Shown here one piece after another: positions 33,589 through 41,530 of a stretch of DNA of 64,000 nucleotides. The notes below the pieces were generated by a model, which was given only the letters and a program-made list of their open reading frames with translations, was not told the DNA's origin and did not search any database. The first letter of the stretch is position 1. Every line of letters begins with the position of its first letter. The DNA is taken from contig NC_014376.1 of assembly GCF_000144625.1 (NCBI RefSeq), positions 620,001 through 684,000 on the forward strand, given 5' to 3'. Origin of the DNA: [Clostridium] saccharolyticum WM1 (GTDB taxonomy: Bacteria; Bacillota; Clostridia; Lachnospirales; Lachnospiraceae). The position numbers were made by a program, and so were the translations under genes.

Positions 33589-34572
33589 TTACTGGCCGGT
33601 AGACTGCCGCTTGATGAGAGATACAGGCAGAACGATTTTACTGGGTGCTGTTTCCTTGCCGCTGTTTTTGATTAATGAGTCTACGGCCATTTCGGCCATT
33701 TCCTTTGTTGGCTGATGTATGGTTGATATCTGAGGGGTGGTCAGAGTGGAGAGGGCAACGTCATCAAAGCCCACTAGCTTTATATCATTGGGAATCCGCT
33801 TTCCCATCTCCGTACAAACCTGGATCACCTGGGCAGCAATCAAATCACTGCTGGCAAAGATTCCGTCGGTATCCGGGTACTTGGCCAGTGTCTGCCTGAT
33901 AGAATCGTGGTAATCCATAGAATAATAAGTATTGTCCTTTGTCCATATACTTTCAAAAGCAACCTGGTGTTTCAGGCAGACCTCCTTAAATGCCTGTGCA
34001 CGGCTGTCTCCAGGCATTTCCTGATCAATAATACCGCTGAAATGAATCAGGTTTTTACAGCCGCAGGCGATCAGATGTTCCGCGGCCAGGCGGCCCCCCA
34101 CATAGTTGTCACATAAAATGGTGGTAGCGCACAACGGGCTATTGCATTCGATGGCTACAAAAGGGATTCCCTGTTGGGTATATTGTTCAGAAGCCAGAAT
34201 CATCCCGCAGAAAATAATCCCTGTCACCCGGTTGCTTTTGCACAAGTCAATGTATTCTGCCTCCCGGGAAAGGTCTTCCTTGGAGTTGCAAAGAAGGATT
34301 TTGAATCCTCGTTTAGAAGCTGCATTCTCTAACTGGCTGATTAGCTGGGCAAAATAAGGATGGGTAATATGAGGGGTTATAATCCCTATGGTGTTGGTAA
34401 CCTGCTTGGAAAGAGAGCGGGCCAGCTCGTTAGGCTGGTAATGAAGTTCCCTCATGGCCTGTTTTACTTTTTGTTTTGTCTCTTCACTGAGATAGCCTCG
34501 GTTATTGATTACACGAGATACTGTGGTGACGGTAACTCCGGCCATTTCAGCCACATCTTTTAGTGTTGACAT
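33589..34572 (-). CDS. LacI-family transcriptional regulator
   Basis: 327 residues. The N-terminal HTH is typical (STLKDVAEMAGVTVTTVSRV, then INNRGYLSEETKQKV) with the hinge helix ELARSLSKQ; the rest is a periplasmic-binding-protein-like ligand domain (IGIITPHITHPYFAQL...DGIFASSDLIA). ATG 34572 follows AGGAGGAA; the frame extends nine codons upstream without a site. Divergent from a sugar ABC operon at 34888, which it probably controls; the inducer is likely the imported sugar or its phosphate. Confidence 0.92.
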   Translation of the reverse strand: MSTLKDVAEMAGVTVTTVSRVINNRGYLSEETKQKVKQAMRELHYQPNELARSLSKQVTNTIGIITPHITHPYFAQLISQLENAASKRGFKILLCNSKEDLSREAEYIDLCKSNRVTGIIFCGMILASEQYTQQGIPFVAIECNSPLCATTILCDNYVGGRLAAEHLIACGCKNLIHFSGIIDQEMPGDSRAQAFKEVCLKHQVAFESIWTKDNTYYSMDYHDSIRQTLAKYPDTDGIFASSDLIAAQVIQVCTEMGKRIPNDIKLVGFDDVALSTLTTPQISTIHQPTKEMAEMAVDSLIKNSGKETAPSKIVLPVSLIKRQSTGQ

Positions 34573-34607
34573 AATTTCCTCCTGAACGCCTATATCCATA
34601 ACATGTT

Positions 34608-34777
34608 AATCACTTAACTTATAAGTAGTATACCACAAAGGACTAAGATGTGCAAACTAAGAACAAAAATAATAAAAAATTCAATTAAAAGTTTCTAAAG
34701 TAAAAAAATATAAAAAGAATTCTAATAATAGTCTGTGAAAAACGCATTAAAAATAAGAGAAATTCAATAATCACTTA
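34608..34777. promoter_or_regulatory. Candidate regulator sites in the divergent lacI-ABC intergenic region
   Basis: The 9-bp word AATCACTTA occurs at 34608-34616, close to the regulator gene (within GTTAA-TCAC-TTAAC), and again at 34769-34777, 22 bp before the -35 of the ABC operon. The surroundings are very AT-rich. The words may be operator half-sites for the LacI-type protein, though they lack the central CG usual for that family. Confidence 0.35.
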
Positions 34778-34798
34778 GACAAAATTTATATCAACCGC

Positions 34799-34827
34799 TT
34801 GACATATTTTGCAAGGGGATATATAAT
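34799..34827 (+). promoter_or_regulatory. Sigma-A-type promoter of the first sugar operon
   Basis: Consensus -35 TTGACA (34799-34804), 17-bp spacer, consensus -10 TATAAT (34822-34827). It lies 60 bp before the substrate-binding-protein start. Confidence 0.88.
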
Positions 34828-34840
34828 GAGCCTATCAAAT

Positions 34841-34888
34841 AAGGAGGAGGAAACACGACAGCGGGAAAGCTGTCGTGGATAGAGACTA
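34841..34888 (+). promoter_or_regulatory. Shine-Dalgarno separated from its start codon by a hairpin
   Basis: AAGGAGGAGG (34841-34850) is a strong Shine-Dalgarno but ends 37 bp before ATG 34888. Between them CACGACAGC (34854-34862), loop GGGAAA, GCTGTCGTG (34869-34877) form a perfect 9-bp hairpin. Folding would bring the Shine-Dalgarno to about 13 unpaired bases from the ATG. A weak GGATAGAG near 34878 is the only other candidate site. Confidence 0.6.
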
Positions 34889-36243
34889 TGAAACAATTAT
34901 GGAAAAAAGCGGCGGTTGCCATATCGGTACTTGCATTTGCGGTGACAGCAGCGGGCTGTGGAGAGAAAGTAACGGACACTGCTACAACGGCTGTTACGAC
35001 AGCCGCTGAGAGTGGGGCTGAAAACCAGAGTCAGGCGGAAGGTGCAAAAGGCGCGGGAAGCATTAAAGTTTGGGTAAGCTCAGGTGCTGAGGACGATATA
35101 TACCGGGATATGTTTAAGAAGATGGAGACGGAACTGAATTTGGATATCAATGATGAGTATTATCCAAAAGATGAGCTGGACAGTAAGATGCAGGTAGCCC
35201 CTGTGGTTGGGGATGCTCCTGATATGATTATTGCCGATTATCTGCAGATCCCGTCTTATTATGAAGCAGGTATGATTGAAAATCTGGATGACCGTATGAC
35301 ATCCAATATAAAAGAGGATCTGCTTCAGTCTATTATAGATGAGTCCACTTATAACGGGCACTTAGTCACAACGGCCCAGTTTGATGCGGGAATGGCTCTG
35401 TGGGCCAACAAGTCCATGCTTGAGGCGGCGGGTGTGCGTATTCCGGTCAGCTATAAGGAGGCATGGGACAAGGCTGAATTTGAAGATGCCCTTGCCAAAT
35501 TAAAAGCAAGCGGAGTGGAATATCCTCTTTATATCCGCCAGAATAAGCCTTCATCCTTGTACTTTACCTTTATGCCGGTACTTGCAAGCTTTGGGGGAGA
35601 TTATGTGAACCGGGAAACCATGTTGACAGAGGGAGCCTTGGACAGCGAAGAAACCATAGCCGCCTATTCCTACATCACCTGGCTGGTGAATCAGGGCTAC
35701 ATCAATGGTGCCTGTGATTATGAAGATGCATTTTACGGGAGAAAAGAAAGTGCCCTTGCTTTGCTGGGACACTGGAAGTACACAGATCACGTAACCAACC
35801 TTGGGGATGATGCCATTCTTGTACCTGTTCCTGATTTTGGCAAGGGAGTATTTACCTGCTCCGGTTCTGTTGTCTGGGCTATGACAACCGCTGCAAAGGA
35901 AAATGGAACTGCCGATGCTGTATGGTCTGTAATGGAAGCATCGCTTCAGCCGGATTATATCAATCAGATGACAGACTTTAACGGAGCGATTCCTTCCAGA
36001 AAGTCGATACTGGACAGTAAGGAAGAGTTAAAAAAAGGCGGACGCATGTACTTATATCGGGAACAGCTGGAAGCAGGAATTTCTGTACTTAGGCCTTTAA
36101 CTCCCGCTCATATGACTATATACAGTGCAATGGAAGCTGCCACTTCTGATATCATCGGCGGTGCTGATGCCGCAGAGACACTGAAAGAAGCGTCAAAATC
36201 CATTGATGAGATTATCGTTGAGAATGAATGGAATCTGAAATAA
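34888..36243 (+). CDS. Sugar ABC transporter substrate-binding lipoprotein (CUT1)
   Basis: 451 residues. The N-terminus MKQLWKKAAVAISVLAFAV ends in a lipobox (TAAGC), so the mature protein is a Cys-anchored lipoprotein. A Thr/Ala/Glu linker follows, then a family-1 type solute-binding fold (IKVWVSSGAEDDIYRDMFKK, APDMIIADYLQIPSY, GALDSEETIAAYSYITWLVNQ). It captures a sugar or oligosaccharide for the two permeases downstream. Expressed from the TTGACA/TATAAT promoter; a hairpin after its stop probably lowers permease expression relative to this protein. The ligand is not evident. Confidence 0.9.
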   Translation: MKQLWKKAAVAISVLAFAVTAAGCGEKVTDTATTAVTTAAESGAENQSQAEGAKGAGSIKVWVSSGAEDDIYRDMFKKMETELNLDINDEYYPKDELDSKMQVAPVVGDAPDMIIADYLQIPSYYEAGMIENLDDRMTSNIKEDLLQSIIDESTYNGHLVTTAQFDAGMALWANKSMLEAAGVRIPVSYKEAWDKAEFEDALAKLKASGVEYPLYIRQNKPSSLYFTFMPVLASFGGDYVNRETMLTEGALDSEETIAAYSYITWLVNQGYINGACDYEDAFYGRKESALALLGHWKYTDHVTNLGDDAILVPVPDFGKGVFTCSGSVVWAMTTAAKENGTADAVWSVMEASLQPDYINQMTDFNGAIPSRKSILDSKEELKKGGRMYLYREQLEAGISVLRPLTPAHMTIYSAMEAATSDIIGGADAAETLKEASKSIDEIIVENEWNLK

Positions 36244-36291
36244 TACCCTGAATTTTTATCAAACGCCAAAGAATCCAGGGACAGACAATCC

Positions 36292-36328
36292 CCTCCGCCG
36301 GCAGCTTTAATCCAGGCGGAGGCGGTTT
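36292..36328 (+). terminator. Attenuating hairpin between binding-protein and permease genes
   Basis: CCTCCGCC (36292-36299) pairs with GGCGGAGG (36315-36322), followed by CGGTTTTC. Partial terminators at this place commonly keep binding protein in excess over permeases. Confidence 0.6.
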
Positions 36329-36389
36329 TCTGAATGGAAGTAACAAAAGGCCGCCATTTGTAAGCTTTATCAAATAGGAGGAAAAATAG

Positions 36390-37301
36390 ATGAAAGTACA
36401 GTTGAAAACAGGAACCAAAGGAGGACTACGAGGCGGGCAGACACGGACAGCCTGGATGTTCTGCACTCCGGCACTGGTTCCCATTACCCTGTTTATCATA
36501 TTGCCTTTCTGCATGTCCATCATTTATTCGTTTACAAACAGAATGCTGGTGCAGAAAGCCGGAAAGACAGTTGAATTTGTTGGCTTGAAGAACTTTCTCA
36601 AGCTGTTTACGAACGGAACGGCCCAGCAGGCTTTTCTTAATACGGCGGTTTACGCTTTGCTTGTAGTTCCTGTTATTGTGGTTCTGGGAATCATGCTGGC
36701 AGTTCTGGTAAATAATTCCCTAAAAGGTGTAAAATTATTCCGGACCATTTATTTCAGCCCTCAGATCATAACCATGACTGTTGTGGCGATTGTATGGTCC
36801 TTTATTTTTTCTCCAGGACCGGATGGGCTTATGAACTCAGCATTAAGACTGCTGGGTGTGCAGCCTCAGGCCTGGCTCCAGGATTCCAGGTGGGCTTTGT
36901 TTTGTATTGCAGTAATGTATATCTGGCAGTCTCTTGGTATGGAGATGCTAATTATTCTGGGGGGTCTTCAGTTTATTTCAGAAGATTTATATGAGGCCGG
37001 GCGAATGGATGGCTGCAGTTCTTTTCAGAGATTCTGGTATATAACGGTTCCCATGCTGAAAAACACCCTGGTGTATGTTCTGATATCAACCACCATTAAT
37101 ACATTGAAATTATTTACTCAGGTATATGTATTGACTAACGGAGGCCCCAAAGGTTCCACCACATCGGTAATTTACCTGCTTTACAAATCTGGTTTCGTAA
37201 ATAACCAGTTAGGATATTCTTCTGCAATCGCTGTTGTGTTTTTCCTGATTGTCCTTTTAATATCCTTGATACAGAATCGGATTTTAGGGAGGGATAACTG
37301 A
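36390..37301 (+). CDS. Sugar ABC transporter permease 1 (MalF/UgpA-like)
   Basis: 303 residues with six predicted transmembrane helices; the EAA loop is visible as EAGRMDGCSSFQRFWYITVP. It starts after TAGGAGG (36375-36382). It pairs with the next permease to form the membrane channel of a CUT1 importer. No ATPase gene is in the operon, so a shared MsmK/UgpC-type ATPase elsewhere is presumed. Confidence 0.9.
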   Translation: MKVQLKTGTKGGLRGGQTRTAWMFCTPALVPITLFIILPFCMSIIYSFTNRMLVQKAGKTVEFVGLKNFLKLFTNGTAQQAFLNTAVYALLVVPVIVVLGIMLAVLVNNSLKGVKLFRTIYFSPQIITMTVVAIVWSFIFSPGPDGLMNSALRLLGVQPQAWLQDSRWALFCIAVMYIWQSLGMEMLIILGGLQFISEDLYEAGRMDGCSSFQRFWYITVPMLKNTLVYVLISTTINTLKLFTQVYVLTNGGPKGSTTSVIYLLYKSGFVNNQLGYSSAIAVVFFLIVLLISLIQNRILGRDN

Positions 37302-38155
37302 TGAGATCAGCAATGTCAAAACAAAAGAAAATGATGTATTTGTTTTTGATGTACGCAGCATATCTGCTGGTTGCATTCGTGTTTGTGGCTCCCATTGTAT
37401 ATATGACGGTTTCTTCCCTGAAGACAGATACCCAGATCGTGGCGGATATGTCCACAATTAAGGCTTTTCTTCCGGTAGGAACCCTTTCCTTTGACAATTT
37501 TACCAAGGTGATAGAACGTGTTGATTTTATGAAATTCTTTAAAAATTCGGCGGTAGTTGCGGTCATCAACGTTTCCCTGGTGGTAATTGTGAATGCCATG
37601 ATCGGATATGCTTTGGGACTTCTGGACTTTAGAGGGAAAAACTTCATGATTTCCCTGATCATTGCTTTATCCATCATTCCTACGGAAGCTGTAGTGATCA
37701 ACCGGTTCATGGTTGCAAACCAGCTTCGGATGCTGAACAGCTATATAGGACTGGCCCTGCCTACCATTGGCTATCCTATGTATATCTTCCTGTATTACAA
37801 TCACTTTAAAGGGATGCCAAAGGAGCTGATGGAAGCGGCTATTGTGGATGGGGAATCATATGCCGGGATTTTCTGGCGGATAATGCTTCCCCTGTCAAAA
37901 CCCATTTGTGCCACTGTTACAATTATGGCGTTTATCCGTTCGTGGGGGGATTTGCTGTGGCCGACACTGGTAACCAGAGATGAGACATACCGGACCCTGC
38001 CTTTGGCTCTGCGTGCTCTTTCTACAGATGTATATATTTTCTGGGGACAGATTTTTGCATTTGCCACGCTAATGACCATTCCTGTTTTTCTTATATTTCT
38101 CATGTTTCAGAAACAGTTCATTCAATCCTTGACAATGTCAGGAATCAAAGGATAG
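37301..38155 (+). CDS. Sugar ABC transporter permease 2 (MalG/UgpE-like)
   Basis: 284 residues, six helices, with the EAA motif MEAAIVDGESYAGIFWRIML followed by PLSKP. The start overlaps the end of permease 1 (TGATG) and has GGAGGG upstream. It completes the importer; the metabolic genes follow 9 bp later in the same direction. Confidence 0.9.
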   Translation: MRSAMSKQKKMMYLFLMYAAYLLVAFVFVAPIVYMTVSSLKTDTQIVADMSTIKAFLPVGTLSFDNFTKVIERVDFMKFFKNSAVVAVINVSLVVIVNAMIGYALGLLDFRGKNFMISLIIALSIIPTEAVVINRFMVANQLRMLNSYIGLALPTIGYPMYIFLYYNHFKGMPKELMEAAIVDGESYAGIFWRIMLPLSKPICATVTIMAFIRSWGDLLWPTLVTRDETYRTLPLALRALSTDVYIFWGQIFAFATLMTIPVFLIFLMFQKQFIQSLTMSGIKG

Positions 38156-38164
38156 GAGAAGCTA

Positions 38165-39010
38165 ATGAAGCTGCAGTATATCGGCACCGGCGCAGCAGAG
38201 GGATTTCCGGGGATGTTCTGCCAGTGTGAAGCCTGTGAGAGGGCCAGAAAGGCCGGCGGACATAATTTGAAAACCAGAAGCTGTGCAATTATAGATGATC
38301 AGGTATTGATTGATTTATCTCCCGATCTCTATGTCCAGTCCCTGCTTCTGGGGCTGGAGCTCGGAAAAGTGAAAGACCTGGTTGTGACCCATACTCATAA
38401 GGACCATCTGGATTCCTTTTTCCTGGGACTGAGGGCAAGGGATGGGGCGACCAAGCTGCCAAAGATAATGGAGGAAGAAAATTACCTGTCCGTATATGGA
38501 AGCAGCTTTGTGGAAACAGCAGTTCACAGGGCATTGGAGGAGGAATCTTATTCCAATGATTCCAGGATCCGGTTTATTCCGGTGGAAACAGGGATATGGT
38601 TTCAGGCGGGAAGATTAAAATTCTGTCCTCTGAAGGCCAATCATAAAAAGGATGAGCTCTGTCATATTTACGCTGTGACAGACGGATCCGGCAGTCTGCT
38701 TTATGCCAATGATACAGGGGCTCTTTCAGAAGAAACCCTGGATATGGTTGGCAGCCTGGGCCTTGTTTTTGATGTGGTCAGTATGGATTGTGCAAGAGGA
38801 ACCCTGCCGGGGGATGGGCATATGGGGATAAAGGAAAACCTTGATTTAAAGAAGTGTTTGGAGCAAATGGGGTGTACCGGTCCAAACACCCGGTATTATC
38901 TGAATCATTTGTCCCATATGAGCGGAGTGATTCATGATGATCTTCAAAGGATGATGAGAGCAGAAGGCTTTACCGTGGCATATGATGGTATGGCGGTTTT
39001 GATTGGCTGA
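38165..39010 (+). CDS. PhnP-like metallo-beta-lactamase-fold phosphodiesterase
   Basis: 281 residues. Metal ligands are clear: THTHKDH (His76, His78, Asp80, His81), KANHKKDE, NDTGAL and the late NHLSH. The N-terminal CQCEACERARK cluster matches the extra Cys site of PhnP-type enzymes, which open cyclic sugar phosphates. It therefore is probably a phosphodiesterase rather than a beta-lactamase. In this operon it may hydrolyse a phosphodiester or cyclic phosphate of the imported sugar. It overlaps the next frame slightly but has a separate ribosome site. Confidence 0.8.
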   Translation: MKLQYIGTGAAEGFPGMFCQCEACERARKAGGHNLKTRSCAIIDDQVLIDLSPDLYVQSLLLGLELGKVKDLVVTHTHKDHLDSFFLGLRARDGATKLPKIMEEENYLSVYGSSFVETAVHRALEEESYSNDSRIRFIPVETGIWFQAGRLKFCPLKANHKKDELCHIYAVTDGSGSLLYANDTGALSEETLDMVGSLGLVFDVVSMDCARGTLPGDGHMGIKENLDLKKCLEQMGCTGPNTRYYLNHLSHMSGVIHDDLQRMMRAEGFTVAYDGMAVLIG

Positions 39011-39023
39011 GGGAGAATATGAT

Positions 39024-39794
39024 ATGAAATTACTGGTAATATCCGATATACACAGCAATATCTGGGCATTGGATAAAATTTTAGATACGGAGAAGAACTT
39101 TGATTTATTATGCTGTGCCGGGGATCTGGTGGACTATGGGACGGCTCCTGGACAAGTGGTGGATTGCATGAGACAGTATTCTTCTAACGTGTTGGTTCAG
39201 GGAAATCATGACCTGCACGCAGTGGAGATCTGGAAGCAGGACCAGTACCGGGATGTAGTTCCTGAAAAATTCAAGTGGGTGCATCATAACTGCCAGAGGC
39301 TTGATGAAGACAGGATCCATTATCTGGAACAGCTCCCCCTCCGCGTAACCTTTGAAGCAGACGGATATGTTTATATGATACAGCATCAATTTGACAATGC
39401 TTATGGTTTGGTTGAAAGCAGGCATCAATTTGATGAATTCTGGAAACAGCATGCGGAACCGGAATACAAAAACAGCAAAAAAAGGCGTATGATTTTCGGC
39501 CATACCCACCGCCAGTGCATTCATGTTCTGGATCAGGATATGTTATGGCTTAATCCTGGAAGCGCTTCTTACCGGAGACCTGATGATCCGGATAAGACCG
39601 CACATTATGCAGTGGTCGAAAACGGGGAAATACAATTACGCAGGGTTTCTTATGACAGAAGCCACTGTCTGGAGGAGGCGATAAAGCTGAATCAGGTTCA
39701 TGGAATGATGAAAACTGAGCTTCAGGATTTCTTTTTCTTTTTTGGAGACGCCGAAACATCCAGAGATCCGCTGCCATTGGAACCAGAGAAATAA
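39024..39794 (+). CDS. Calcineurin-like metallophosphoesterase
   Basis: 256 residues from ATG 39024, which follows GAGGGAGAA; TTG 39003 has no site. The metallophosphoesterase motifs are complete: SDIHSN, GDLVDYG, GNHD, and GHTHRQ near the C-terminus. The fold hydrolyses phosphomonoesters or diesters with two metals; YfcE-like and UDP-sugar-hydrolysing members exist, so the substrate is open. It is the second of three phosphoryl-hydrolase-type genes in this operon. Confidence 0.85.
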   Translation: MKLLVISDIHSNIWALDKILDTEKNFDLLCCAGDLVDYGTAPGQVVDCMRQYSSNVLVQGNHDLHAVEIWKQDQYRDVVPEKFKWVHHNCQRLDEDRIHYLEQLPLRVTFEADGYVYMIQHQFDNAYGLVESRHQFDEFWKQHAEPEYKNSKKRRMIFGHTHRQCIHVLDQDMLWLNPGSASYRRPDDPDKTAHYAVVENGEIQLRRVSYDRSHCLEEAIKLNQVHGMMKTELQDFFFFFGDAETSRDPLPLEPEK

Positions 39795-39817
39795 AATTTA
39801 GAAAAGAGGAAAAGCAT

Positions 39818-40519
39818 ATGATGGCTTGCCGGCGTTATCCTATGAAGGGAATTGCTAATTTCAGAGACTTAGGGGGATATTTTTGCAAAGGCGGTGTGAC
39901 AAAATGGGGGGTGTTTTTCCGCAGTACCAGCCTTCACAAAGCGGTGAAAGAGGATTTGGCAATCATGGAACAGGTGGGTATATCCAGAATATTAGATCTG
40001 CGCTATCCCCAGGAAAGGAAAGAAATGCCGGACGTACCGGTTAAGGGGGCCGAATGGCTGGGGATTTCTTTGCTGGGTACCATACCTGTTGAGAAACTTC
40101 AGGTCAATGATAAAGAGGAGGATACCAGGACCCTGATTAACATGTATCGCCAGATCATTGCCAGTTCCAGAACTGAAATAAGGGATTCGGTCAAGGCCAT
40201 GATCGATGCCAAAGGTCCTGCCCTGTTTCATTGTGCAGCCGGAAAAGACAGAACTGGAATTTTAGCCATGCTGCTATTGGGGGCAGTGGGAGTAAGTCAG
40301 GAGGACATCATTGCTGATTATGAAATAAGCCACCATTATATCAGAAGCTTTACTTCTGATATCTCCGGTTCCCATGGCAGCAATATGTATAAGCTGCTTA
40401 ATGAAATTTCTGAACAATGGGGATCTGTTGCCGGATTTTTGATGGAATGCGGGATTTCCATGGATGAGCTGTCTCTCCTGATTGAAAAGTTTGTAATGCC
40501 CTGTGAATTTAATGGGTAA
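39818..40519 (+). CDS. Tyrosine-phosphatase-fold protein (Y_phosphatase3 type)
   Basis: 233 residues. The Cys-based phosphatase loop HCAAGKDRTG (C-x5-R, Cys139 and Arg145) is intact, preceded by NFRDLGGY and LDLRYPQER, the usual pattern for bacterial dual-specificity/inositol-phosphatase-like members. These act on phosphoproteins, phosphoinositides or sugar phosphates. Start at 39818 (a second ATG follows at 39821) after AGAGGAAAAG. Inside a sugar operon a small-molecule phosphate substrate is more likely than a phosphoprotein; that is inference. Confidence 0.85.
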   Translation: MMACRRYPMKGIANFRDLGGYFCKGGVTKWGVFFRSTSLHKAVKEDLAIMEQVGISRILDLRYPQERKEMPDVPVKGAEWLGISLLGTIPVEKLQVNDKEEDTRTLINMYRQIIASSRTEIRDSVKAMIDAKGPALFHCAAGKDRTGILAMLLLGAVGVSQEDIIADYEISHHYIRSFTSDISGSHGSNMYKLLNEISEQWGSVAGFLMECGISMDELSLLIEKFVMPCEFNG

Positions 40520-40555
40520 ATGAAAAGGTTTAAATGGAAAGCGAGGCTGTGAAAT

Positions 40556-41530
40556 ATGGAATTGAAACATAAGGTTGAACGTATAATCAAAGACGGGATA
40601 TGGGAAGCACCTGAAATACCGGATGGGATTCCCCACGGAGACATGCCTGGGGATAAGGTTGAAATCGGGGAAGTACATAGAAAAAAGGCAAATATCATTT
40701 TTCCGCAACTGCTTTTCAAGTTGTCAGAGGTTTTAAAGGAATGTGAATCTGAGAAAGTTGTTGTGACAGTATGCGGTGGTTCCGGCGTTGGTAAATCAGA
40801 GATCGCTTCTTTGCTGTCCTATTATTTTAATCACCTGGGAATCGGAAGCTATACCCTATCCGGAGACAATTATCCTCACAGAATCCCAAAGTACAACGAT
40901 GGGGAACGCCTTCATATATTCCGGGAATCAGCAATCAAAGCCATGGTAAAAGACGGGACATTTAACGAGGAGCGATTTAAAATAATTCACCGGCTTCAGC
41001 AGGTTCAGGATGATGCAAATGCTGTACATACAAAGAAATACTCATGGTATAAATCTTATCTTCTTGGAGGAAGGGAAGGTTTAAAGAATTACCTTGGAAC
41101 AGAAAAAGAAATTGCTTTCGGTGAGATTGAGGAGATTCTTACCCAGTTTAAGAATGGAAAAGAAGAGATCTGGTTAAAGCGCATGGGCAGAGATGATACA
41201 GAACTTTGGTATGGTAAGGTGGATTTTTCCGGGATCCATGTTATGATCATTGAATGGACCCATGGAAACAGTGATAATTATCAGGGAGTAGACATTCCCA
41301 TTCTTCTTAACAGCACCCCGCAGGAGACTTTGGCCCATCGAAGAGCAAGAAACCGGGATGGAGCCACTGACAGCCCCTTTACGGCTATGGTTCTTGAACT
41401 GGAACAGGAAATGCTGGAGGCTCAGGCCCCAAAAGCCCGGATCATCCTTTCGAAAAGCGGAGAAATATTAACTTATGAACAGTATTGCAGGCAGATGGAA
41501 GAGAGCAGAGGAGGCGGCCATGAACAGTAA
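40556..41530 (+). CDS. P-loop kinase, uridine kinase/phosphoribulokinase-like
   Basis: 324 residues. A ~60-residue N-terminal extension precedes the Walker A motif GGSGVGKS (about residues 74-81), followed by YTLSGDNYPHRIP in the position of the substrate-binding DxFY-type strand and VMIIEWTHGNSDN. The fold is that of nucleoside or sugar kinases. It has no close named relative that I recognise. Co-transcribed with a phosphorylase and overlapping it by 11 bp, it could phosphorylate the released sugar or polyol. The residues RRARNRDGATDSPFT may form the lid. Confidence 0.7.
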   Translation: MELKHKVERIIKDGIWEAPEIPDGIPHGDMPGDKVEIGEVHRKKANIIFPQLLFKLSEVLKECESEKVVVTVCGGSGVGKSEIASLLSYYFNHLGIGSYTLSGDNYPHRIPKYNDGERLHIFRESAIKAMVKDGTFNEERFKIIHRLQQVQDDANAVHTKKYSWYKSYLLGGREGLKNYLGTEKEIAFGEIEEILTQFKNGKEEIWLKRMGRDDTELWYGKVDFSGIHVMIIEWTHGNSDNYQGVDIPILLNSTPQETLAHRRARNRDGATDSPFTAMVLELEQEMLEAQAPKARIILSKSGEILTYEQYCRQMEESRGGGHEQ

